64,000 nt of DNA from JAEUKA01 sp044228505 (lineage in GTDB: Bacteria > Myxococcota_A > Polyangia > Palsa-1104 > JAEUJZ01): the NCBI GenBank assembly GCA_044228505.1, contig JBGAUT010000008.1:138977-202976 (forward strand). Direction: 5' to 3'. Position 1 is the stretch's first letter. Every line of letters begins with the position of its first letter. The translations under genes were made by a program, and so were the position numbers. Of the stretch, positions 17,860-25,537 are shown piece by piece. Under the pieces are notes generated by a model. It was not told where the DNA came from. It worked only from the letters and a program-made list of their open reading frames with translations, and made no database searches.

Positions 17860-18540
17860 GTGAAACTCTCGAGCAAACTCTCGAATCTCCTATGTGGGAT
17901 GTTGCTCATTGCTGCGCCGCTCTCGGCGAATGCCGGGTCGGATGCTGCCGCTGCCTCCTCCAAAACCAAGAAGGCCCGCCGTTCGGGTCCAGTGTTTTCT
18001 GGCTGGGTTGCCGCCGAGTCCCAGCTCCGCAGTCGCCCCGCAGCCCGTCCGAGCGGAAACATCGTGATTTCCTCGGTCAATGAGCCAAAACACGTCGTCT
18101 CGGTCAACATCTACAACGCCGACGGTAGCTACAACGAGGAAGCCCTCGATCAGCTCAACCGGGTGTGGCGGTGCCGACGAACGCAGACGGAAAAACAGAT
18201 CGATCCGCATCTGTTTGAGGTGATCTCGCACGTCTATGATCACTTCCAGAAGCCACTCACCCTGGTTTCGGGATTCCGCAACCAGAAGAAGACCACGTCC
18301 TTCCATTATGCCGGTAGCGCCTCGGATCTGAGTGTTCCGGGAGTGCCTGACTCGCGACTGAAGGCGTTCGTGGAAGGTCTCGACACAGGCGGCATGGGTA
18401 TTGGCATCTACCCACACGCTGGCTTCATCCACGTCGATATTCGTCCCGAGCCTAGCTATCGCTGGGTCGACAACTCTCCTCCGGGCTCCAGCGACATGGG
18501 TCAACCGAAGACCAGCCGCGATCGCGCTCCAAACAGCTAA
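17860..18540 (+). CDS. Exported YcbK-type (DUF882) M15-like peptidase
   Basis: 226 residues from GTG 17860. GGAGG at about 17845 lies 10 nt ahead, and the nearby ATG at 17852 is only a three-codon frame, so GTG is the better start. A cleavable signal peptide ends near A-N-A-G (residue 25). The C-terminal half is the YcbK fold: S-G-F-R, then H149, D156 and H191-V-D, the three zinc ligands of the M15 D,D-carboxypeptidase/L,D-endopeptidase group. It probably acts on peptidoglycan peptides in the periplasm. A basic linker (K-T-K-K-A-R-R) follows the signal peptide. Exact bond specificity is unknown. Confidence 0.83.
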   Translation: MKLSSKLSNLLCGMLLIAAPLSANAGSDAAAASSKTKKARRSGPVFSGWVAAESQLRSRPAARPSGNIVISSVNEPKHVVSVNIYNADGSYNEEALDQLNRVWRCRRTQTEKQIDPHLFEVISHVYDHFQKPLTLVSGFRNQKKTTSFHYAGSASDLSVPGVPDSRLKAFVEGLDTGGMGIGIYPHAGFIHVDIRPEPSYRWVDNSPPGSSDMGQPKTSRDRAPNS

Positions 18541-18582
18541 CCATCGCCACCGACCTCATCAGCGGCCTGTAGCCTCCGTCTC

Positions 18583-19326
18583 TCAGACGGTGGGCTGGGT
18601 GTTCGTAGCGGCGAGTGCTTTGGCCTTGATCCGCAGCTTGTCGATCTCCCCACGGATCCTATCCATGTAGGCCGAAAGCTCTTCATCTGCCGACGGCGGC
18701 GCGATGGGCTCGCCAATACACACTGCGATACTGCCTGGATAGACCGGAAAGCTATCACGAGGCAAGACCTGAGCGGTGCCCGAGATACCGACGGGAACTA
18801 CCTCGATTTGTGCGGCCTGTGCCAGCGCGAAGCCGCCACGCTTGAGCTTGAGCAGCTCCCCACCATCGCCGCGAGTTCCCTCTGGGAAAACCAGCACGGA
18901 CCGACCTTTGCGAATCAGCTTGTCGGCACTCCGCAGTCGCGCATAGGCCGCCTTGGTGTTCTTGCGGTCGATAAAAATGAAGCCAGCCAGCCACATCCCC
19001 CAGCTAAACACCGGCAGGATGAACAGCGAGCGCTTGGCCACCATCACAACCTTCTGCGGCAGCGTCGCGTACAGAGCCAAAATGTCCGTCAGCGATTCGT
19101 GATTCGAAAGGTACAGGTAGCTCTTCGAGAGTTCGAGGCGATCACTGACAACCATCTGCCAACGAATCCCGCCGACGACGAAGATGACCCTCGACCAGAC
19201 CTTGGCGAAGTACAGAAACAGGTCACCACGCGGCGAAAAGGGCCAGGTGGCGACGGCCAACGCCGACATGAAGATCGTGTACGCGATGATAAAGAAGCTG
19301 GTGAAAAAAGCGCGAGCTCTACGCAT
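18583..19326 (-). CDS. plsC: 1-acyl-sn-glycerol-3-phosphate acyltransferase (PlsC family)
   Basis: 247 residues. An N-terminal membrane helix (residues 8-27) is followed by the acyltransferase core with the catalytic N-H76-E-S-L-T-D81 (HX4D) and the phosphate-binding F-P-E-G-T-R at 147-152. It adds the second acyl chain to lysophosphatidate, giving phosphatidate for membrane lipid synthesis, on the inner face of the cytoplasmic membrane. Length and motif spacing are typical. It converges with the YcbK gene. Specificity for lysophosphatidate versus another lysolipid cannot be fixed from sequence. Confidence 0.87.
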   Translation of the reverse strand: MRRARAFFTSFFIIAYTIFMSALAVATWPFSPRGDLFLYFAKVWSRVIFVVGGIRWQMVVSDRLELSKSYLYLSNHESLTDILALYATLPQKVVMVAKRSLFILPVFSWGMWLAGFIFIDRKNTKAAYARLRSADKLIRKGRSVLVFPEGTRGDGGELLKLKRGGFALAQAAQIEVVPVGISGTAQVLPRDSFPVYPGSIAVCIGEPIAPPSADEELSAYMDRIRGEIDKLRIKAKALAATNTQPTV

Positions 19327-19470
19327 CGGGGCCGAAAGAATGCCTCAGCTCCCTAGCGGCAGTCTACGCCTACGCGCTGTCTGATTTTCGCGCTGGTCCG
19401 ACGATAGAGCCGTCATTTAAGACGTATTATTTAGAAATTATCACTACAATAAATATTCTACGAGTGCGTG

Positions 19471-20220
19471 ATGCTAACTGCTCCTCGACGCGTTGCCGTG
19501 CTGTCGTTCTGGCTTTTCATACGGACCGCCGCACCTTCTGCCGTGGCTGCTGAATCTGAACCACCATCGGGGAACTCGGGAACCAAAAAGCACAATCCCG
19601 CGCCCCCGCCCGAGGCCCTCGCTGCCGGACGAGCCTTTTTTGAAAAAGGCCAGGCCTACTACAGTGCGGGCAAGTACCAAGCGGCTTGGGTTGAATTCAG
19701 CTCGGCCTTTCAAATCGTCGAGCATCCGGACCTCTTGTTTAACATCGCTCGCTGCGAAGCGAAGATGGGTCGCAAAGACGACGCGGCCCGACATTTCCGC
19801 CAATTTCTGGCCGCCAATCCTTCTGATCCCGATGCCGACGGCATCCGCAAGCAGATCGATGAACTGGAAGGCCGCTCGTCACAGCCCGTCGAACGTTCGT
19901 CAATGCGCCGTGTCCCTTGGATCGCGACCGTGACGGGTGGTGCGGGTCTTCTGCTGGTCCTCGGTGGTGCGGGGGCCATCGGTGCCGCCAACTCGACGTA
20001 TTACTCGCTTCAGACCAGTTGCGGGACAGCATGCACCGCAGATGCCGTCAGCGTCGGTCGAACCCAGAGTGCAGTCGGATATTCTCTGCTCGCGATCGGG
20101 TTTGCCGCCATGGCCACCGCCGCCGTAGTCGTACCGATTGAGCTTAAAAAAATGGATGCGAGGCCCAAGCTGGCACTCACGTTGTCGCCGAGCAGCCTCG
20201 CCTTCCAGGGGAGTTTCTAA
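19471..20220 (+). CDS. TPR-containing exported membrane protein
   Basis: About 249 residues. A signal-like N-terminus ends at A-V-A-A-E. A short Pro-rich linker leads to two or three TPR motifs (A-G-R-A-F-F-E-K-G-Q-A-Y-Y, Y-Q-A-A-W-V-E-F, D-D-A-A-R-H-F-R-Q-F-L). After these come two hydrophobic helices (A-G-L-L-L-V-L-G-G-A-G-A and Y-S-L-L-A-I-G-F-A-A-M-A-T-A-A). This plan, TPR plus a pair of C-terminal helices, is frequent in myxobacterial envelope proteins. An AT-rich stretch just upstream (about 19415-19460, with TACAAT at 19445) may hold the promoter. GTG 19468 is an alternative start. Function unknown. Coupled to the next gene by a TAATG overlap. Confidence 0.7.
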   Translation: MLTAPRRVAVLSFWLFIRTAAPSAVAAESEPPSGNSGTKKHNPAPPPEALAAGRAFFEKGQAYYSAGKYQAAWVEFSSAFQIVEHPDLLFNIARCEAKMGRKDDAARHFRQFLAANPSDPDADGIRKQIDELEGRSSQPVERSSMRRVPWIATVTGGAGLLLVLGGAGAIGAANSTYYSLQTSCGTACTADAVSVGRTQSAVGYSLLAIGFAAMATAAVVVPIELKKMDARPKLALTLSPSSLAFQGSF

Positions 20221-21281
20221 TGCGCCGTCTGGCGATTGCCTCGCTGCTTATTTTGGGTTGCTTTGACTGGGATGTGCTGTCGTCGACCCTGGGCGATCCC
20301 GACCTCTCGGTCAGCGACGATTTGGCAATGGCCGATCTGAAGGAGCCGGACCTTGCGCTGTCCGATCTGCGTACGCCGGATCTGTTGCCGCCGCCCGATT
20401 TGTCGTTGCCGGTGATCTCGTTCACTCGCCAAGACGTCACCGCGCTCGGAGGCAAGAAGCCCAACAACGCCCTGTTCGGCTGGAATGCGACCAACCTAAC
20501 TGCGGTTGGAGACGGTGGCGTAGTCGCGAAAACCATCGACGGCAAAACCTGGACCCTGGTAACGCTTGGTGTGGCCACCACGCAAAATCTCAACGATGTG
20601 TGGTTCTTCGACGCCAGCAATGGCTGGATCGTGGGCAGCGGGCCGACCGCCTATCAGTGGAATGGCTTGGCCTGGACGGCCAACAGCGCTGCGCTCACCA
20701 ACGATGTCTTCGGTGTATTTGGAAGCGCGACCAACAAAGTGGTAGCGGCTGGCAGCGCCGACGCCATCTTCCGTTCCGACGGGACCAACTGGACCAAGAG
20801 CAACAACATTGCGCCCAAACCGGCGACCCAAAACGGTGTCTGGGGTATCGGCGGCACCTTCTTTTCGGTCGGCGCAAGCGATGACTGCATCAACATCACC
20901 GACACAGCAATCAGCAAGCTGAGCTGCTCGCAGGCGGGCGGTGCCGTCCTTCGGTCCGTCTGGGGTTTCTCCGCTTCCAACATCCTCACCGTTGGTTACG
21001 ACAACAACACCAGCATCGCCAGCAAATCGAACGGTACCGGATGGTCGAAGGTGAACAACATCCCCAATATCGGCAAGCTCTACGCGGTCTGGGGTGCCTC
21101 GGCAACGGATATCTGGGTCGGCGGCGATGGCGGTCAGATCATGCGCCACGATGGAACCAACTGGACCCGCGTCACCGTGATGGGCATCCCCAACACCGAA
21201 GTCATCAAAGACATCTGGGGTGCCGACGCGAACAACATCTGGCTTCTCACCGATGTGGGCAGCATCTACAAGAAAAACTAG
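20220..21281 (+). CDS. Lipoprotein with propeller-like repeats
   Basis: 353 residues. The signal ends L-I-L-G-C (Cys15), a lipobox. A low-complexity linker follows with repeated P-D-L/D-L units, then about six repeats of roughly 45 residues built around W-x-V-G or I-W-V-G-G-D-G-G and W-T/W-S-K-V, the pattern of YCF48- or WD-like beta-propellers of the cell surface. Its ATG overlaps the preceding TAA by one base, so it is translated with the TPR protein. The 3' end overlaps the convergent esterase gene by four bases. Partner unknown. Confidence 0.7.
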   Translation: MRRLAIASLLILGCFDWDVLSSTLGDPDLSVSDDLAMADLKEPDLALSDLRTPDLLPPPDLSLPVISFTRQDVTALGGKKPNNALFGWNATNLTAVGDGGVVAKTIDGKTWTLVTLGVATTQNLNDVWFFDASNGWIVGSGPTAYQWNGLAWTANSAALTNDVFGVFGSATNKVVAAGSADAIFRSDGTNWTKSNNIAPKPATQNGVWGIGGTFFSVGASDDCINITDTAISKLSCSQAGGAVLRSVWGFSASNILTVGYDNNTSIASKSNGTGWSKVNNIPNIGKLYAVWGASATDIWVGGDGGQIMRHDGTNWTRVTVMGIPNTEVIKDIWGADANNIWLLTDVGSIYKKN

Positions 21282-22120
21282 CCCGGTGCCGCGCTCGCCA
21301 GGTACCGCGTAAGGTGCTGCTCAACGGCGGCAAAGAGCTGCTCGCGCTCGACGTCGAGTGGCAAGATATGAAACGAGTCCGTTAGGACCAGCCGCTTGAT
21401 GTGCTCAGCAGGTGTCCCCAGCTCCTGCGCGAACGCGTCCAGACACGTCGGTGGTACGGTGTGATCGCGGAGGCCGTAGGACAACAGCGTGGGCTGACGA
21501 ACCTCGCTGAGGTGTCCGCGCATGGTCCGCATCAGCTCGATCAGACTGGCCAGGGCCCGCAGCGGCATTCCCCACGGCCGCAGCGGCGCTTTTGGCAGAT
21601 CCCGCGCCTTCACATCGCGTCCAGCTAGCTTGGGCACTGCGAGCCGCTGAAGACCACTGTGTCGTGCCATCCGAATTATGGCCCGCTCCTGCCAGCTCGG
21701 CAGCCACAGCGGCGTTGCCAGAATGCCCAGCGCCTTCACCGCGGGCCGCCCCAGATCCTGCGAACCAGCCGGGACCGGATAACGTCGCGCCAGCTCCACA
21801 CCCAACAGCCCGCCCATGGAAAAGCCGATCACCGCAAGCTGTGGCGGCTGCGAGGTCGCGGTCGAGATTCGCTCATGCAGCTTGAGCAATGCCTGCTCCG
21901 CCGAGGCCAGCCAGTCTTGCCAGGTGCTCTCCGCAAGCGCCCGCAGGCTCTGGTGGTGCCCCGCTAGCAGCGGCACCGAAACATGGTAACCAGCCTGGTG
22001 GAGCCGCTCAGCGAGCAGGTGCAGCTCGAACGGTGACCCCGAAAAGCCGTGAATCAGCAGCACGCCTCGCGACTCGGACGAATGACCGACCAGAAATCGC
22101 GGCTGCGACAGCGGGTCCAC
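21278..22120 (-). CDS. Alpha/beta hydrolase, Est30-type carboxylesterase
   Basis: 280 residues, cytoplasmic. Oxyanion segment L-I-H-G-F-S-G-S-P, nucleophile Ser101 in G-F-S-M-G-G, acid Asp near 219 in L-R-D-H-T-V-P and His251 in D-S-F-H-I-L-P-L-D form the triad. The last motif is characteristic of the Est30/monoglyceride-lipase-like group. Likely substrates are short or medium acyl esters. It lies 9 bp after the stop of the kinase gene, so the two may share a transcript. Confidence 0.8.
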   Translation of the reverse strand: MDPLSQPRFLVGHSSESRGVLLIHGFSGSPFELHLLAERLHQAGYHVSVPLLAGHHQSLRALAESTWQDWLASAEQALLKLHERISTATSQPPQLAVIGFSMGGLLGVELARRYPVPAGSQDLGRPAVKALGILATPLWLPSWQERAIIRMARHSGLQRLAVPKLAGRDVKARDLPKAPLRPWGMPLRALASLIELMRTMRGHLSEVRQPTLLSYGLRDHTVPPTCLDAFAQELGTPAEHIKRLVLTDSFHILPLDVEREQLFAAVEQHLTRYLASAAPG

Positions 22121-22129
22121 GGTGCCCTC

Positions 22130-25012
22130 TTACTTGCGGAAATCTTTGATGACCGTCTGCGTCTCGCCCGCGATGATGTGAACCGAGAACGTCTCGCGGA
22201 TTCCAAACTCAGGGTTAAACAGCATGATCTGGTGCATCCCTGGGCTCATCTGATACGCGGTCTGCGGGGTGTTCAGGTTGGTATCGACCCCATCCACATA
22301 GATCTTGGTCCACGGCTTCGAGTTGATCCGCAGAAAGCCCATGTTGCCCGCTGGGCGGACTGGCTTGTCAGCGACACGTGGTGGAGGACGAGGCGTATGC
22401 CGCTCCGGCGTCCGTTCAGGCTGCACGGGCCGCTGCACGGCCACAGGCGGTGTCACTTTCACCGGCGGCGGATTGACAGGTGGCGTCACCGCCACTTTTT
22501 CGGGCGGCGGATTGACAGGTGGCGTCACCGCCACTTTTTCGGGTGGCGGATTGACAGGCGGCGTCACCGCCACTTTTTCGGGTGGCGAATTGACAGGCGG
22601 CGTCACTGCCACTTTCTCAGGCGGCGACGTCTCTCCCACTGGCTTGCTCGCAGGCTCCGGCGGCAGCGGCACCTTGAAGTCGACCGTCTTGCCCGCTTCC
22701 ACGGTAATCGTCTGGGTCAGGATGCGCGCACCGAGCCGTAGCTCGATCGTATGCTGCCCCGCCGCCACACTACCCACCCGCATCGGCGTCACTTGTCCCA
22801 AAGAGGCTCCGTCGAGGAATACCATCGCCCCCGCCGGTTCCGTAACCAAGGTAAAGCCACCGGTCTGCTGGGTGAGCACCACCAGCGCCGCGTTCACACG
22901 TACGGTCTCACCGGCCTGCACCGTCACGGCGTCCGTCCAGGACTTGTAACCGGTCCGCTGCACCGACACCGCGTGTGTTCCCGGCGGTAGCGGCAAGATC
23001 ACCGGCGACGAGTCCATCCCGCTAACGGGCTTACCATCCACCAGTACCGCGAAGTCACGATCGGGATTGACCATCACCACGACCGTGCCAGGACGAAGCA
23101 GGAACCAGTACGCCGCTCCACCGCCACCAATCGCCAGTAGCAGCAGCAGCAACAGCAGGGCGGCTGTATTCGAGCCCTGGGGCTTCTGCGGTGCCGCATC
23201 TCGGGTTCCTACCTCCAGCGAGTCCGGCATATTCAGCGGCGGGGGGGGTGCCACAGCCGGAATGGCCCGCGAGCGCTGCGGCTCCAGCACAGCCTGATTG
23301 GCTGCTTCGAGCATGGTCGGTGCGCTGACCTCCATGATCTCTTCGATGGTCTGCGGCACGCGCTGCCCTGGTGGCACCGCCACCGTTGGACCCCCTTCCA
23401 GAGGATCGCGCTCGCCGCCTTCTTCCACGGTCTTATACTGCTGCGTCTCGATATCGCCAGCGTCTCGGGCCTGGACCACGCCGTTGGCTCGCCGCGAGGC
23501 TTCCATCTCGGCGTCGAAGGCCGCACGGTCTTGCTGCGGAAACGCTTTGGTCGCCAGGCTGTCATCGGAAAAACGCGGCTCGGCGATCTTTCCGGCCCCC
23601 ATCGGTCCATCAACCGCCGTGTCTTCTTCGGACGCAACCTCGGTCACGGGCGGTGCCGACCTGCCCACTGGCTTGAGCTTGGTGGCGCTGCCGGAAGCAC
23701 TCGCCGGACGCCCACCGCGCTGTACGTCGCGCATCAGCCCCGCAGCTTCGGCAATGTTCTGGACCTGACCACGTGGGGCCGCTGGCGGCGAACTCGCCGT
23801 CTTGACGGTCTTCACGTTGGTCGACATCCAATCGCTCGGCGCACCACCGTCTGGAGCAAACGCCTTGATCGAACCGGTCGCCTTGACGGCCTGAATGCTG
23901 CCGGTCTCCTTCGAGCCGCGCAGTCCACCGCCGGGATCGGCCTTGAGCGCCGCCATCGACAGCGTCGCCCGGGCCCGCTGCAGCGAGTCCGCTCCCGACG
24001 TTGGCAGCGCCACCTTGGTGTCGCGAATCGCGTCCACCTCGTTTTGCTCCGCTTCCATTTCGGTGCGGAACACCCGCTTCATCCACGCCGCCATGTCCTT
24101 GCGCGAGAAGAACTCGCCCGAGGTGTACAGGAACGACTGGAGGTCGGCATGCAGGTCCATCGCCGTCTGATAGCGCTCCTCCGGCTTGGCCGCGAGCGCC
24201 TTCATCACGATGCGATCGAGTTCTTCGGGGATTTTGCGGTTATAGGCGGTCGGCGGTAGTACCTCGACGTTCTTGATCTTGTCGAGGACGGCCAGCTCTT
24301 GATCGGGTGGAAACAGTCGCTCGCCGGTGAGCAGCTCGTACAGCACGATGCCGGTCGCGAACACGTCCGAGCGCCGATCGAGCAGCTCGCCTTTGACCTG
24401 CTCCGGCGACATATAGGCGAACTTGCCCTTGAGCACGCCCGCCTCGGTCTGCGTTTCCCGCGTCGCACTTTGCTTGGCAATCCCGAAGTCGATCAGCTTG
24501 ATCTCGCCTTCGTAGCTGACCAGCACGTTCTGCGGGGAGACATCGCGATGCACCACATTGAGCGGGTTTCCGAGCGAGTCCTGCTTGTTGTGCGCGTAGT
24601 CGAGCGCCTCGCACAGCTTCATCACGATGAAGCAGCTCTGCGCGAGCGGCATGGTCGGCGTGCCATCGGGAAGCTGCTGCTTACAGCGCTGAAAGAGCGA
24701 CTTGAGGTCTTGCCCCAAGACGTACTCCATCGCGATGAAGTAGCTTTCACCGACCTTACCCCAATCTACCACCTGGCAAATGCCGGGGTGATTGAGCTGC
24801 ACCGCCAGCTTGGCCTCGTCGATAAACATCGAGGTAAGCTCTTTGTCGGCGGTGAGCAGGTCGATCATCTTCTTGACGGCGACAATGCGCTCGGTGCCTT
24901 CGAGAGAGACGGTCTTCGCACGGAAGATCTCGGCCATCCCGCCGGTGCTGACGCGGTCGAAGAGGAAGTATTTTCCAAACTGGTTAGGTTTTTTCACAAC
25001 CATCCTCGGCAC
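22130..25012 (-). CDS. Ser/Thr protein kinase with PEGA-like extracytoplasmic repeats
   Basis: 960 residues. The kinase domain spans about 13-290 with Gly loop S-T-G-G-M-A, Lys47 or Lys48 in V-A-V-K-K, catalytic H155-R-D-V-S-P-Q-N, D175-F-G and A-Y-M-S-P-E-Q: all key residues are kept, so it should be active. A long acidic and Ser-rich cytoplasmic linker follows, then one membrane helix near residue 630 (L-L-L-L-L-L-L-A-I-G-G-G-G). Outside come at least two PEGA-type domains (P-G-T-H-A-V-S-V-Q-R-T-G-Y and A-G-Q-H-T-I-E-L), a Pro-rich tandem repeat, and a third PEGA-like end. PEGA domains are thought to contact the cell wall. GTG 25012 and ATG 25003 are both possible starts. Confidence 0.88.
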   Translation of the reverse strand: MPRMVVKKPNQFGKYFLFDRVSTGGMAEIFRAKTVSLEGTERIVAVKKMIDLLTADKELTSMFIDEAKLAVQLNHPGICQVVDWGKVGESYFIAMEYVLGQDLKSLFQRCKQQLPDGTPTMPLAQSCFIVMKLCEALDYAHNKQDSLGNPLNVVHRDVSPQNVLVSYEGEIKLIDFGIAKQSATRETQTEAGVLKGKFAYMSPEQVKGELLDRRSDVFATGIVLYELLTGERLFPPDQELAVLDKIKNVEVLPPTAYNRKIPEELDRIVMKALAAKPEERYQTAMDLHADLQSFLYTSGEFFSRKDMAAWMKRVFRTEMEAEQNEVDAIRDTKVALPTSGADSLQRARATLSMAALKADPGGGLRGSKETGSIQAVKATGSIKAFAPDGGAPSDWMSTNVKTVKTASSPPAAPRGQVQNIAEAAGLMRDVQRGGRPASASGSATKLKPVGRSAPPVTEVASEEDTAVDGPMGAGKIAEPRFSDDSLATKAFPQQDRAAFDAEMEASRRANGVVQARDAGDIETQQYKTVEEGGERDPLEGGPTVAVPPGQRVPQTIEEIMEVSAPTMLEAANQAVLEPQRSRAIPAVAPPPPLNMPDSLEVGTRDAAPQKPQGSNTAALLLLLLLLAIGGGGAAYWFLLRPGTVVVMVNPDRDFAVLVDGKPVSGMDSSPVILPLPPGTHAVSVQRTGYKSWTDAVTVQAGETVRVNAALVVLTQQTGGFTLVTEPAGAMVFLDGASLGQVTPMRVGSVAAGQHTIELRLGARILTQTITVEAGKTVDFKVPLPPEPASKPVGETSPPEKVAVTPPVNSPPEKVAVTPPVNPPPEKVAVTPPVNPPPEKVAVTPPVNPPPVKVTPPVAVQRPVQPERTPERHTPRPPPRVADKPVRPAGNMGFLRINSKPWTKIYVDGVDTNLNTPQTAYQMSPGMHQIMLFNPEFGIRETFSVHIIAGETQTVIKDFRK
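22471..22626 (-). repeat. Four 39-bp tandem repeats inside the kinase gene
   Basis: Units begin at 22471, 22510, 22549 and 22588 on the plus strand and encode a 13-residue motif on the minus strand (P-P-P-E-K-V-A-V-T-P-P-V-N). Copies differ by a few synonymous or near-synonymous bases. The repeat forms the Pro-rich spacer between PEGA-like domains, and its copy number may vary between strains. Confidence 0.85.
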
Positions 25013-25162
25013 ATGAAGGGGTCAGCCTACTGTGAAGCGAGCTGAGCTAGTGTGCACCAGTGGGAAGGTTAGCATCGCATCTTAGCGATTCACAATGTAG
25101 AACTCGGTAACTAGAAGGTATCTGGACCCTGCACGGCCGCCGTGTTAGCTCCTTACAACACG

Positions 25163-25534
25163 ATGTCTCAAAAGCCACACCACACCTCGTCTGGCTCCAC
25201 AGCCTCGGGCAGCACGCCACCTCACAACGACGAAGCCACGGGCAGTCCGGTCGGTGACGATCCCGAGGTCGACATGCAGGTCGAGATTTTTCGCACCCGC
25301 AGCCGCCTGCTGGCCCAAATGATCGTCGATGACATCCTCGCGGCCGAAGGCGTGGTCGCGGTCATCCACGATCGCCAAATGCACTCACTGCCGGCACCGC
25401 TGGCCATGTCCGGAGAGATCGGCATCGCCGTTTCCGAGATCGATCGCGAGGTCGCTCTCTCCGCGCTGCGGGAAGCCGCCCAAAACGGGGTGCCTCTCGA
25501 CGACGGTGAGATCGTCGAGGAGTCGGTAGGCTAA
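25163..25534 (+). CDS. DUF2007-type small protein
   Basis: 123 residues from ATG 25163; GTG at 25142 would add seven residues. The first 35 are low-complexity Ser/Thr/Gly. The remainder is the DUF2007 pattern: V-E-I-F-R-T-R-S-R-L-L-A-Q-M-I-V-D-D-I-L-A-A-E-G-V, a central H-D-R-Q strand and E-I-D-R-E-V-A-L-S-A-L at the end. The family is often labelled a putative signal-transducing protein but has no demonstrated role. Its stop lies 3 bp before the next ATG, so it is probably cotranscribed with the PPDK-like gene. Confidence 0.7.
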   Translation: MSQKPHHTSSGSTASGSTPPHNDEATGSPVGDDPEVDMQVEIFRTRSRLLAQMIVDDILAAEGVVAVIHDRQMHSLPAPLAMSGEIGIAVSEIDREVALSALREAAQNGVPLDDGEIVEESVG

Positions 25535-25537
25535 ACA

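Noticed and set aside
17639..17863. 74-codon frame before the YcbK gene
   Set aside because: No family motif, no ribosome site, and it ends on the start codon region of a better-supported gene.
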